In this document: one piece after another, positions 1-9,137 of the stretch | Layout: every line of letters starts with the position of its first letter | Position numbering within the stretch: position 1 is the first letter of the stretch | Assembly: GCA_024516155.1 (NCBI GenBank) | Contig: JAJJXM010000067.1 | Location: forward strand, 1-64,000 | DNA from: Pyronema omphalodes | Taxonomy: Eukaryota; Ascomycota; Pezizomycetes; Pezizales; Pyronemataceae | Length of the DNA: 64,000 bases | Direction: 5' to 3' | Translations under genes and position numbers: made by a program | The notes under the pieces: generated by a model | What the model was told of the DNA's origin: nothing | The model's database searches: none | Seen by the model: the letters and a program-made list of their open reading frames with translations, nothing else

Positions 1-3000
1 AGTTCGGCGGGTTCCCAATCGGGCATATCGTATCCAACCCATTTAACCATATACTGAAGTTTCTTCCGGTGAATTCGGGAGTCGAGGATAGCTTCGATGA
101 AGTATTCGTCTTCACCGTCGATTTCCACCGGGGGTGGTGGGTCTGATTGTTGACCGGGGTAGGGGTCATTCGCAGCGGGTTCCAATAAGGAAACATGTTG
201 AACGTTGTGGCATTTCATTGTCGGAGGTAGTTCTAATCGATAGGCATAGGGGGATACTTTGGCGATAATCTTGAGGGGTCCGTAACGTTTGTTGTCTAAT
301 TTCCGGGAGGGTCGACGGGTTTTCCAATTACGGGCATTCATCCATACCAGATCTCCGGGCTGGTAATTCGGTGACGGGAGTCGATGTTTATCGGCATTCT
401 CTTGATAACGTAGATTAGCTCTATTGATCTCAGCTCGTAAATGGTTATGGATTTCGGCGAGGGTTTTCGAAGTTGTGAGGGCCCGTCGATCGTTTACATC
501 GTTCGTAGCTGCTGGAAGTAAATCGAATTGGCAACGGGGGTCGAATCCTTTATTAGCAAAGAACGGGGAAGTTCCCGTTGTCTCGGATGCTTGGTTATTC
601 GCAGCGAATTCCGCTAATGGTAACCAGTCAGCCCAATCGTCTTGAAGATAGTTGACGTGGGCTCGGAGGTATTGTTCCATAATGGCGTTCATTCGTTCTG
701 TTTGGCCGTCCGTTTGGGGATGGAATGCTGTAGATAATCGAGGCTCGATTCCCAAACGTCGACAGAGATTCTTCCAAAACAAAGCAGCGAATTGGGGTCC
801 TCGATCAGAGATAATGGTAAGAGGGAGTCCATGCAATCGAAAGATGTGGGTAATAAACAAAGACGATAATTCCTTTGCGTCGATGTCTGTTCGACAGGCA
901 ATCAGATGTCGTTCTTTGGTTAATCTATCCACAACTACCCAAATTGCATCACACCCATTGGACCACGGTAATCCTGTTACGAAGTCCATTGATATGTCCT
1001 GCCAGGGTCTTTCTGGAATAGGTAGTGGACGTAGGATACCAAACGGGGCATGTCTGGTAGGTTTCGAACGTTGGCAGGTATGACAATTTCGAATATATCT
1101 TTCCACGTCTGTCCTCATCTGGGGCCACGTATAGGTTCTTGAGAGGTATTCTAATGTTTTAGATCTACCTGGGTGTCCAGCCGTAGGAGAGTCGTGGTGT
1201 TGTTGCATTAGGTGTAATCGTAGAGGTTCGTAATTCGGGACCCATAAACATCCCCGGTAGAGTAAACGGTTATTGTTTACTGTACATTCAGCTAATGTAA
1301 TGTCTTTACAATAACGAGTGTTATTGTTTAGCATTTCAATAACCTTAGTAGGGAATGGGTCTTTCTCGTAGGCTTCCGTGAAGAGCTGGGATAAGGTGGG
1401 GTTTGTTTGTTGTGGGTCCGGTATTACGGTTTGTTGCGAATTCGTTATTGTTTGTTGATTACTGGGGGTAACAGCCGCAACGTGAAGGATATTCTCTGGC
1501 TTAATGATCGTTGTGTGGTTCTCTAGGGAGCGTTCATCCCCCTCTTTAGGCAGATCTCCGGATCGACGAGTCAGTGCGTCTGGTTTACCGCCTGCGGTAC
1601 CGGGGCGGTAAACAATCTTAAAATTAAACTGAGACAAGAACTGGGACCAACGGGCTTGACGGCGGTTCAAGAGCTTTGTCGAAGTGACATATTCCAGATT
1701 CTTATGATCTGATAGTACTCGAATGGGGTTAATAACAGATTGTAATTCGGGACGCCATTCTTCGAAGGCCCGGACGATAGCCATGAGTTCTTTATCGTAT
1801 ATCTCATAATTACATTCGGCGGGGGAATGTTTCTTTGAGAAGTAAGCAATAGGATGTAAGATTCCTTCGTCATCATATTGAGAAAGAACTCCGGCGGAGA
1901 CATAATCAGAAGCATCGGTTTCGACAATAACATCCCGGTCTGGGTCGAAACGAGCCAAAACGGGGGCGGATGTAAATGTTGATTTCAATTCCTCAAAGGC
2001 CTGTTGTTGGGATTCCGACCAGACGAAAGGAACTCCTTTACGTGTGAGTAACGTGAGAGGTTGGACTATTTTTGAATAGTTCTTAACGAAACGTCGATAG
2101 AAGTTTGCAAACCCCAAAAACGCTCTAACATCTTTGAGGTTCCGGGGAGATTCCCAATCTCGAACTGCAGTAATCTTCTCAGGGTCCATCTTTATACCTT
2201 CTGTACTAATGATGAGTCCTAAGTACTTTACTTCCTTCTGATGGAACTCGCATTTCTCTGGTTTGAGATGTAACCCTGCTTTTTCGAATGCTTCGAGGAT
2301 CAATTTAACATGTTGTTTATGTTCTTCGAGATTATCCGAATAGATCAGGGTGTCATCCAAATAGGCAGTACAGAATCGATCAAGGTAAGGTGCCAATACG
2401 TCGTTAATGAAGTTCTGAAACGTTGCAGGGGCATTGGTAAGTCCGAAGGGCATAACCAATGATTCGAATAATCCGTACCGGGTACGAAAAGCGGTTTTCC
2501 ATTCTTCCCCATTTGCCATACGTATTAAGTTATACGCTCCCCTAATGTCGAGCTTAGTGAACCACTTAGCTCTTGAAAGGTTCATTAAGGTATCCTGCAT
2601 CAGGGGAAGAGGGTAGCGATTCTTGATCGTTCCGGCGTTGATTCCACGATAATCGACCACCAAACGTAATGAACCATCGCCTTTCTTTACGAAAAGAATG
2701 GGAGCGGCCGCTGGGGACGAGGAGGCACGGATGAAACCTTTGGTGAGGTTCTCATCTAACCAACGTTTCAACTCCTCCAACTCTGGACGTGATAGGGAGT
2801 AAAGGGGGCCGAAGGGAGGCTGAAAACCATCGACGAGTGATATCTTGTGATCCGACGGTCGATGGGGCGGTAACTTATCGGCGTTGACTTTCTCGAAGAT
2901 TCCCAAGTACTGGTGGTATTCGGGTGGTACAATAGTCTTAAGATCCGGTTCCTCTTTCTCTGGTTGAAGAGCTGTGGTGATTTCATTCAAAGATAAGGAG

Positions 3001-3650
3001 AATTGTTCGACTTTTCCGTAACGGTTGTTGGCATTGTTTACAATTCGTCGAAACGTCGTAGCTGAAATGGCACAGATCTTATTCTGTTGTTTCGGAGCAA
3101 TACCCTTAACAGGGGTGGGTGTTAACGTGGTTCGGTGGGGGAGGCAGTTCGGTGATGAGAATTTGATATCGTTATCGGCGAAGTTTATTGTAACATCGTG
3201 TTTACGAAGCCATGGGATTCCTAAAACGAGGGGATAATGACCAAGCCGAGTAACGTAGGCAGTTAGTAGTTCATGATGGTCTCCTATTGTACATTCGACT
3301 TCAACGTATTCGGTGATGTCTCCTGATGAAATAGGTCGTCCATCAATTACTTCGACCATTTTGGGGTTTTTCAACTGATAACGGGGGAAGTTGTGTTGGC
3401 GTGCGAAGTCTTCGTTCATGAAGGAAATTCCTGTGCATCCGCAGTCTACGAGAGCATGAGTATCGATTTTGGTATTGTGTTCAGTTAGTGTACATGGCAC
3501 GACCAAATGATTCCCATCCAATTCGTTTTCTTGTTTACTTGACAAAGAACTAGCGGATACATAAACGATTTCCTGAGATGAAACGAAAGACGAGGCAGGG
3601 GCTGGTCCAACAACAGAGCCAACAGGCTGTTGATGGACTACTCTTTTCCC
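1..3650 (-). CDS. G1-a Pol polyprotein (PR-RT-RNaseH-IN-chromodomain), open, runs off the left edge
   Basis: Retrotransposon polyprotein that would supply protease, reverse transcriptase, RNase H and integrase. Read from the slippery site at 3650, about 1,216 codons stay open to position 1. In order it carries a retropepsin with the D-C-G version of the catalytic triad, RT with a Y-L-D-D box, RNase H, an HHCC integrase zinc domain, the DDE core and most of a chromodomain. The sister copy G1-c has a TAA stop at 28721-28723. The matching codon here, 1455-1457, is CAA, so this copy shows the undamaged state. Expression would depend on -1 frameshifting from gag, most of which is missing, so the copy cannot work alone. 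Confidence 0.88.
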
Positions 3651-3741
3651 TGGTCGACGTCGGGGTTTGTTGGGATATCCAAAACCTCGGCGGCGGCTAG
3701 GCGAATCTTGCGGGAGTTGTTTGCTGCCAACGTAAAACATT
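3638..3741 (-). pseudogene. G1-a gag C-terminal remnant
   Basis: About 34 codons of gag remain, from just after the CCHC knuckle to the TAG stop at 3638-3640. The same segment lies at the end of the full gag at 25422-26540. The rest was separated by the X insertion at 3742. Confidence 0.8.
3644..3650 (-). promoter_or_regulatory. -1 frameshift heptamer GGGAAAA, G1-a
   Basis: The gag codons read TCG-type context CAG GGA AAA GAG TAG, so G GGA AAA fits X XXY YYZ in the gag frame. Pol is open in the -1 frame from this point. Function is inferred from the frame relation. The homologous site in G1-c differs by one base. Confidence 0.7.
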
Positions 3742-3995
3742 TGTATTATGTTTTGGTTATGTTTGAATTATGTTTTGCTTATGTTTTGTTTGCGATTTGT
3801 ATATGTTTCTTATCTGTTTTAGTGAGGTTTGGAAGTCACGGTAGAACGAAGGGTGTCTCATGATGGACTGAATATCTGCGGGACAGATAAGTTGGGAAAT
3901 CACATGAGCACAGGAACAAAGGTATATAAAGGGACATTTGTATTTCATTTAGGTTAGTACGCAATCAATTATCTATCTACACAATCCTATCTACA
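3742..3995 (+). repeat. 254-bp LTR of an unidentified element X
   Basis: Starts TGTATT and ends ATCTACA, and carries a TATA-like box (tatataaag) about 70 bases before its end. The last 30 bases resemble the 3' ends of the G2 and G5 LTRs (ccacaatcctatctaca type). The 5' part is AT-rich with repeated tatgttttg. It interrupts G1-a gag exactly at its TG end. Bases 3996-4018 would be X leader, cut by the G1-b LTR at 4019. Confidence 0.55.
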
Positions 3996-4018
3996 CACTG
4001 AAGTCTCATTATCCAACC

Positions 4019-5154
4019 TGTAACGGCGAACAAGGGAGAGATAGCTGACGGAGAACCTGAGGGCTCTTCTCAATTATTCACTCTTGAGTTCAATGAAGAT
4101 ATGCTTATAACAACTTCAACATGAGAAACTCTTAAGCGGTGTCGAGCATCAACTTAGAGATTTCTGTGTTAAGAAGTTGAAAAAATTAACAAAGATTTCA
4201 AGGGACAAAGAGATTTAAAGAGGGGGACGAAAACGAGGATGTAAACAAAGCTCGACAAAGTATTTGAATTTGTAAATAAACAAATAACTGTGTAAGGAGA
4301 AAAGAAAAACAACATAAACAAACAAAGAAACAATGCCCTTATATACAATTTTTCCTCCTTACACGCCGAGCCACTATTTGCAGATTTTTTCCGAAAAATA
4401 ACTAAGTAAACAACGCGGTCGCGGTTGCGCGTTCTAGACGCGCTAACGCGTTCGTACCAAATTAGCGTGTTTGCGTGCACAGCCTTGTCGCGCGCTCGTT
4501 AGCGTATCTCGCGTGCGCGATAGCGTAACTCGCGTGCGCGGTAGCGTATTTCGCGTGCGCGCTAGCGTAACCCTAAGCGTAGTCACGCGCGCGCTTCTGT
4601 AACCCTAATCGTGCGCGTGCGTCCGTAACCCTAACCCTAGCTGTGCGCGTACGGTCACAAACCTAACCCTAGTTTGTGTGCGTGCGGGTACAACACTAAC
4701 CCTAGTCACGTGAATCCAGATCAGCTGCGATTGAAAAGATGGTGCAATACTGATAAGGTCACATGACTAGATCTTATCTTATCGATAAGATGATCGTGCC
4801 CTAGCCCTAGTCACGTGTGCGCACATTAGTAGACCAGTGCGCGTGCATACTGATCTACTACTGATTAGAACACGTGACCGATCTTATCTAATCGGATAAG
4901 ATGATCGGTAGACCGTAGGTATGGAATTTCCGAAAAGGGATCCGAGCTGACCCCTAACCCTGGGGGTAGGTCACGTGACCTTTTTGACAATTTGGGAATT
5001 GAGCGTAACCCTAACCCAGGCGAGTGACGAGTGATGATCGAAGACCGAAGGATAATAGAAATAAATAAACAAACGAGTGCTGAATAATGAAGCGAATGAT
5101 AATAGGTGAATGAATGACGAGGAGGGGGAAGGTAATAATTCTCGAGCCGTGACA
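4019..5154 (-). repeat. G1 LTR (1,136 bp) with telomere-like motifs
   Basis: Bounded on the plus strand by TGTAACGG and CCGTGACA. Between 4500 and 4710 it has repeated CCCTAA motifs interspersed with CG-rich cgcgtgcgc units. Between 4680 and 5000 it has several CACGTG sites and GATA-type palindromes (cttatcgataag). It matches the 5' LTR of G1-c at 24061-25178. Confidence 0.9.
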
Positions 5155-5193
5155 GGATCCCCCTTCTTGGACTGAGCTCCGGCGAAGTAACTT

Positions 5194-5481
5194 CTAAGAT
5201 AAGTTGGGGAGGGGTCCCGGTTTATCGGGGTACTTTTTATGAAAGTCATTGACGGCTTTACTGTCGGAATGGAGTTCGGCGGGTTCCCAATCGGGCATAT
5301 CGTATCCAACCCATTTAACCATATACTGGAGTTTCTTCCGGTGAATTCGGGAGTCGATGATAGCTTCGATGAAGTATTCTTCTTCACTGTCGATTTCCAC
5401 CGGGGGTGGTGGGTCTGATTGTTGACCGGGGTAAGGGTCATTCGCAGCGGGTTCCAATAGGGAAACATGTTGAACGTTGTG
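5194..5481 (-). pseudogene. G1-b pol tail: chromodomain
   Basis: About 95 residues ending in the TAA stop. They match the G1-c chromodomain (YFIEAI, VKWVGYDMPDWEP, FHKKYPDKPG). Chromodomains at the Pol C-terminus direct chromovirus integration to marked chromatin. The upstream part of pol is absent, replaced at 5482 by the start of G2 pol in a different frame, so no functional protein is made. Confidence 0.85.
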
Positions 5482-5812
5482 CGGTAGCGTCGTGCGTCAC
5501 TGGTCCGCTGGCAATCTCTCTTCCGTCTACAGTAAGGACTTTTCTAGGATTCTGTTCCTTTTTTAGGGGAATATTCATTTGTTCCACGTATTTCTTATCG
5601 ACGAAATTCTCGGTTGCTCCGCAATCTACCATAGCGGTAGTCCGGAGTTCTTCATGGTTGCTTCCTCGTATAGTGACTTGTAAGATTACTTTTTCATCGC
5701 GCTGATATTGTCCTATACTGGAAATGATATACGGGGGATCTCGGGGTTTTTTTATGGCTTTCTTCCCCAGGAGCGCCTTTGGTGCTTTTACTCCTGGGGA
5801 CCTTCTTTTCCC
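5482..5812 (-). pseudogene. G2-b start of pol (protease), cut at the G1 junction
   Basis: From the slippery site at 5806-5812 the -1 frame is open through the retropepsin start (VDCGATENF) and about 100 codons match G2-a pol. After 5482 the frame enters G1 sequence out of phase and stops at 5438. RT, RNase H and integrase are missing. This is the truncated partner of the hybrid element. Confidence 0.82.
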
Positions 5813-6834
5813 GACATTCCTTCATCTTCAGGATTTTCCCTCATCGTAGCCTCAGCTGCTCGGTACGCCCTTCGGTCGCAGTACGGTTTGCGTTGGGGGC
5901 AGCGGGCGGAGTAGTGTCCTGGTTTGCCGCAGTTATAGCACTCGTTATTTTTTCTCCTTTTTTCTTCTTCTGATTTATCCGTGATTCTTGGTTTCCTAGT
6001 AGCATCGAGTTTTATGGGAGTGGGGTCCGAGAGCCAAGATTCGTTGTTTCGGGTGTTTCCGATGGGGTGATCATGGTAGTATTGTGGTTCGTGTCTGGTC
6101 CGGAGGGTACGAAAATTCAATAGACGATTGTCGAGGGCGATTGCTTTGTTCGCATAATCGGTCATATTATCCGGTCGTTCGTCGAGGAGGGCTAATTGTC
6201 GTTGAACATCGAGGTGCAGTCCGTCGTTGAACTGGTCGATGTATAGCGAATCGTTGTAGTCCAAGTCAACCATGATTCTCTGAAACTCTGCCCAGTACGC
6301 GGCAGCGGAGCGATTGCCTTGGCGGATGGTTTTGAATTTCTTTCTTGCGACTTCCTTGGAGTCTGCTTCGCCGAAAGCCCGAGTGATGGCGGTCTTAAAT
6401 TCTTCCCATGTCGTATAGGTACTCTTCCCTTCCTTGATTGAGGGATCAATCCACGCCCATGCGTTTCCTCTGCATCGGGCACTGGTCTAACTGATTTTCT
6501 TGATGTCTTCGTCGAACTTGTTCGGTTCGCAATTAAACTTGAGTTCGCATTGGGTGATGAATGCGCGGAGCTTGGATTGTTCCCCATAATATAACTCGGG
6601 GTCCTCAACTTTTGGGTTGCTGGACGCGGGAGGGTGGTATAATTGTTGTAATAGGATTTCGAGTTGATCCATGGTCATCTGGACGGGGGTCAGACCTGGG
6701 GGAGGGTGTCCTTGTGGGGTCGTCATGGCGGAGGCTGTTCGTTCCGCGGTTTCGGGGGTCTGTGGTCGCGAGGGGTGTTCTGGGGTGACTGGGCTTGCCG
6801 GTCCTGATTCTTCAGTACCGATTATGTCGCCCAA
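5788..6834 (-). pseudogene. G2-b gag with one nonsense codon
   Basis: Gag of about 348 residues, nearly identical to G2-a gag at 12790-13836. It has the N-terminal Pro-rich segment (ASPVTPEHPSRPQTP), the helical capsid-like domain, and a C-terminal CCHC zinc knuckle (CYNCGKPGHYSARC). A single change turns the Tyr codon TAT of the sister copy into TAG at 6487-6489, splitting it into 115 residues and a distal piece with its own Met at 6273. Otherwise the frame is open. As in G2-a, no in-frame ATG is visible at the N-terminus. Confidence 0.88.
5806..5812 (-). promoter_or_regulatory. -1 frameshift heptamer GGGAAAA, G2-b
   Basis: Sits in the gag codons TCG GGA AAA, a few codons before the gag stop, and identical to the G2-a site. 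Pol is open in the -1 frame. Confidence 0.65.
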
Positions 6835-7218
6835 GGCTTTGAGTTCGAATGGATCCAGGGTCTTGTCGAGTTCCCGTGTTTTTCTATTGGAGTTCTTTTC
6901 CGACCTTCGCGGTTCGTTGTGTTGGGTACCTTGGGGTCAGGACGCAATCTAATGTTAAAATTCACACGTACTCCTCTTGAGTACAGGTAAGCAACACAAC
7001 TCTGCTTCTTGTTCTTTGGCTCTAACTCTACTAGTATGGGCATGGGCAATACTTCTCGTATACGGGATGTCCCCGCGGCGTAGCCTTTTTGATCTGAGTT
7101 CTTGTTGTTGGAGGTAGGGTTAGGGGTATAGGTATTGGGTGGAACGGGGTATGGGAGTTTTTAGGAGGGGGAAGTAACGTTCACTTTTGAGGTGGACGGA
7201 CGAAATCAAGGGAGTATG
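6835..7218 (-). other. G2-b leader between LTR and gag
   Basis: Internal 5' leader, almost identical to 13837-14220. A small reading frame (75 codons, 6822-7049, ATG start) overlaps the beginning of gag in another frame and is shared by both copies. It may be the true N-terminus joined by an intron or frameshift, or an upstream ORF. A short TTAGGG-like run (ggtagggttagggg) lies near 7122. No tRNA-type primer site is obvious next to the LTR. Confidence 0.5.
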
Positions 7219-8487
7219 TGTAGATAATTAGATAGTAGATTGCGTGGAGGATAATATACAAGATGTTCCAGCTCTTTATACTTTTCGTTCCATCTTTTCT
7301 TCGCGTGATATCCGTGCTCAATCCCCCGCGCAATCTCCTCCTATTCTCCTTTACAAAATACAGAAAACAAATTAAACATCGCAAAAGGGAAAGAACAAAG
7401 CGCAAAACAACTAACTACAAAATCCACAAATATCAAAAGCCGCGCGTCATGTTTTCTCAGTTTCCTTATTTTTCTAGTTCTTATTCTCACCGTGTTAAGC
7501 GGGTCCTCGCTTAGTTGAGTTCGGTCACTCCGAACTAAGGCCGCGTTTGGTTCGCCAACGGCCGTTACGATTTACTAGTAAAATGACCGTTTGCAAGAGT
7601 TTGACCGTTTTGCAAACGGTCGGGGGTGTTTGGTTTGACACCAACCGTTTGATTTTCGAGTCCCAAACAGTTGCAAACGGTTGCAAAAGGACCTCGCCAG
7701 CACCGTTTGCAACCGTTTGCAACTGACAAGACGCAACACAACCACCGAAAAAAATGACTCCGGAAGAAGCCCTCGCACAACGCAAAAGCTACAACTAAAA
7801 CGCCGTAAAATCGCCATTATTCTCGCCTTGTACGCTCGTTTTTACCTTTTAAAGACGCCTGTCCGCACCTCCATTCGCACCGGAGACATTTTCACGCGCG
7901 AAATCCTCAATGCCCATCCACGCCGAGCCCTCAAAGTCCTCAGGATGCCCGTCAGCGCTTTTTTAGATTTGCGTCACGTTTGCTGCGTCTCTTCGTACTC
8001 TTGGGCGGCATTGTTGGGACCGGAAATTGATGTGTACACTGGGGATGGAAGTCTTCACGGTCAAAATTTGCAGCAGCGTTGAAGATGTTTGGTGGGGCGA
8101 CAGGGGTCTCTGCGTGGCAACAGGCGGTCGCCCAACCAAACACCTTCTCAGCACAAAATCATAACGGTTGCTCCATGGTCCAACCGTTTTGACACCGTTT
8201 GCACCAAACGGCCGTTGGCGAACCAAACGCGGCCTAAGCGAGCACCTCGCTTAATGCAACGTCCCCACCAGCGGCAACCCCGCGCTGCGGTCGGCTCCGT
8301 CCCCCTTTGCTTATCCCATGTGTACCGGGGTGCTGCGGTATCTTTACCGGAGCTCCACCCAGTATTCCCACCTACTGTTTCCATTGTTTATCCAACAAGT
8401 GGAGTAACAAGGTGGTTACCCCAACCGCCCACATTCCTGCCGCTCCAATAACAACACCACAGAGCAGGTGCTTGTCGGTTCGTGACA
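7219..8487 (-). repeat. G2 LTR, 570 bp, interrupted by a 696-bp MITE
   Basis: Plus-strand ends TGTAGATA and TTCGTGACA. Without the MITE and its 3-bp duplication it is 570 bp, like the 5' LTR at 14221-14790. I count six substitutions between the two, about 1%, indicating a recent insertion. It serves as 3' LTR of G2-a and, on its other side, as 5' LTR of G2-b. A purine tract (gagagggggg) precedes its start in minus orientation. Confidence 0.9.
7539..8234. mobile_element. Non-autonomous DNA transposon (MITE), PIF/Harbinger-like
   Basis: The element is 696 bp with perfect 28-bp terminal inverted repeats, starting GGCCGCGTTTGGTTCG and ending in its reverse complement. It is flanked by a direct TAA (7536-7538 and 8235-8237). 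The sister LTR at 14540 has the empty site with a single TAA, which fixes both boundaries. Subterminal regions are packed with accgtttg/caaacggt repeats, as expected for transposase binding sites. No transposase is encoded; short ORFs inside look incidental. A 3-bp TAA duplication fits PIF/Harbinger; the superfamily call is inference. Confidence 0.88.
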
Positions 8488-9124
8488 ACAGCCCCCCTCT
8501 CATGGCCGAGACTCCGTCGAGGCGAGATTGGGAAGGACAGCGTTGTCGATTCCTGCGCGATGCTTTGTGGATCCCTTGGCGGTGACGGGTTCGGGATCTT
8601 TTATCGACGACGAAGCAGGGTGCGATGATGAGGGGAGTTGGGGTTGCTTGATCGCTTTCAGAGGGTAGTGGGATTCTCGTATTCTCTGTTGGAGAAGTCG
8701 CGGGGGAATTGGGATGTTCGTTGGTTTCGTTGTTGCTGGGGTTAAGTGGGGCGGATGGAGAGCATCTGGATTCGTGTCCTTCGAGGTTGGCGAGGAATCC
8801 GCAGCGTTGGCATACTCTTCTTCCTTGTTGCCATCTTCGACAAGCTTTTCTAGGGTTCAGATGTCTTACTCGGATGATTTCGTCGAGGTCTGGGTGGTGA
8901 GGGTTACCGCAGTAACAATGATCGTGGGGGTATCCGTTTTCTCCGGGGGGAAAGCATTGTTTTTTGGTTTTTTCGTTTTCGTGGATATTACAAGGGCTCT
9001 CCTGGGAAAACGTCCAGTGTAGCTCGTGGTGGGGGGTATAATCGAATGGTGGTGAAGGTAGAGATTGGTATCTGACCATGTTTGTTTCGTGGGAGGGGTC
9101 ATCCTGCGCTTCTCCGGAGTTCAT
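8372..9124 (-). CDS. G2 third ORF: Cys/His-rich protein with C-terminal membrane segment
   Basis: A 250-residue ORF with an ATG start, 13 bases after the pol stop. I do not recognise a family. The N-terminal half is polar. Around residues 70-125 it is Cys/His-rich and includes C-x2-C-x8-H-x3-C (CQRCGFLANLEGHESRC), a possible zinc-binding site. The middle is Ser/Pro/Thr-rich. The last ~38 residues are encoded inside the 3' LTR and contain one hydrophobic stretch (LLCGVVIGAAGMWAVGV onward) followed by a short charged tail, the layout of a tail-anchored protein. There is no signal peptide, so a classical envelope protein is unlikely. The G5 LTR encodes a similar hydrophobic stretch in the same phase from its TG end, which supports real coding. 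Translation mechanism unknown. Confidence 0.6.
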   Translation of the reverse strand: MNSGEAQDDPSHETNMVRYQSLPSPPFDYTPHHELHWTFSQESPCNIHENEKTKKQCFPPGENGYPHDHCYCGNPHHPDLDEIIRVRHLNPRKACRRWQQGRRVCQRCGFLANLEGHESRCSPSAPLNPSNNETNEHPNSPATSPTENTRIPLPSESDQATPTPLIIAPCFVVDKRSRTRHRQGIHKASRRNRQRCPSQSRLDGVSAMRGGLLSRTDKHLLCGVVIGAAGMWAVGVTTLLLHLLDKQWKQ

Positions 9125-9137
9125 GATTTTTTCTTTT

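Larger units (their letters stand above)
1..3741 (-). mobile_element. Ty3/gypsy chromovirus G1, copy a, truncated
   Basis: This is the reverse complement of 26437-30177 with no net length change (position x pairs with 30178 minus x at every point checked). It holds the last codons of gag and nearly all of pol. Its 3' end and 3' LTR lie beyond the left edge of the window. Its 5' end stops at 3741, where LTR X begins with TGTATT, so the truncation looks like insertion of X into the gag of this copy. It is the oldest layer visible in this corner of the nest. Confidence 0.9.
4019..5481 (-). mobile_element. G1 copy b: 3' LTR plus end of pol, joined to G2
   Basis: Contains a complete G1 LTR (4019-5154), the polypurine tract just above it (aagaaggggg in minus orientation) and the last ~290 bases of pol. 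At 5481/5482 the sequence switches abruptly to G2 protease sequence, also in minus orientation. The result looks like one recombinant element with a G2 5' LTR and a G1 3' LTR. Confidence 0.85.

Noticed and set aside
652..1083. 143-codon plus-strand ORF, repeated at 29095-29526 in inverted orientation
   Set aside because: It is antisense to the integrase of G1 in both copies. Its openness follows from the codon use of the real gene.
4169..4480. 103-codon ORF inside the G1 LTR, with a version at 24714-24998
   Set aside because: The two LTR copies give different lengths and ends, it covers the TATA region, and it is of low complexity.
4500..5010. TTAGGG-type motifs read as a true or interstitial telomere
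   Set aside because: They occur at the same positions in the other G1 LTRs and are interspersed with other sequence, so they are part of the LTR and not a telomere end.
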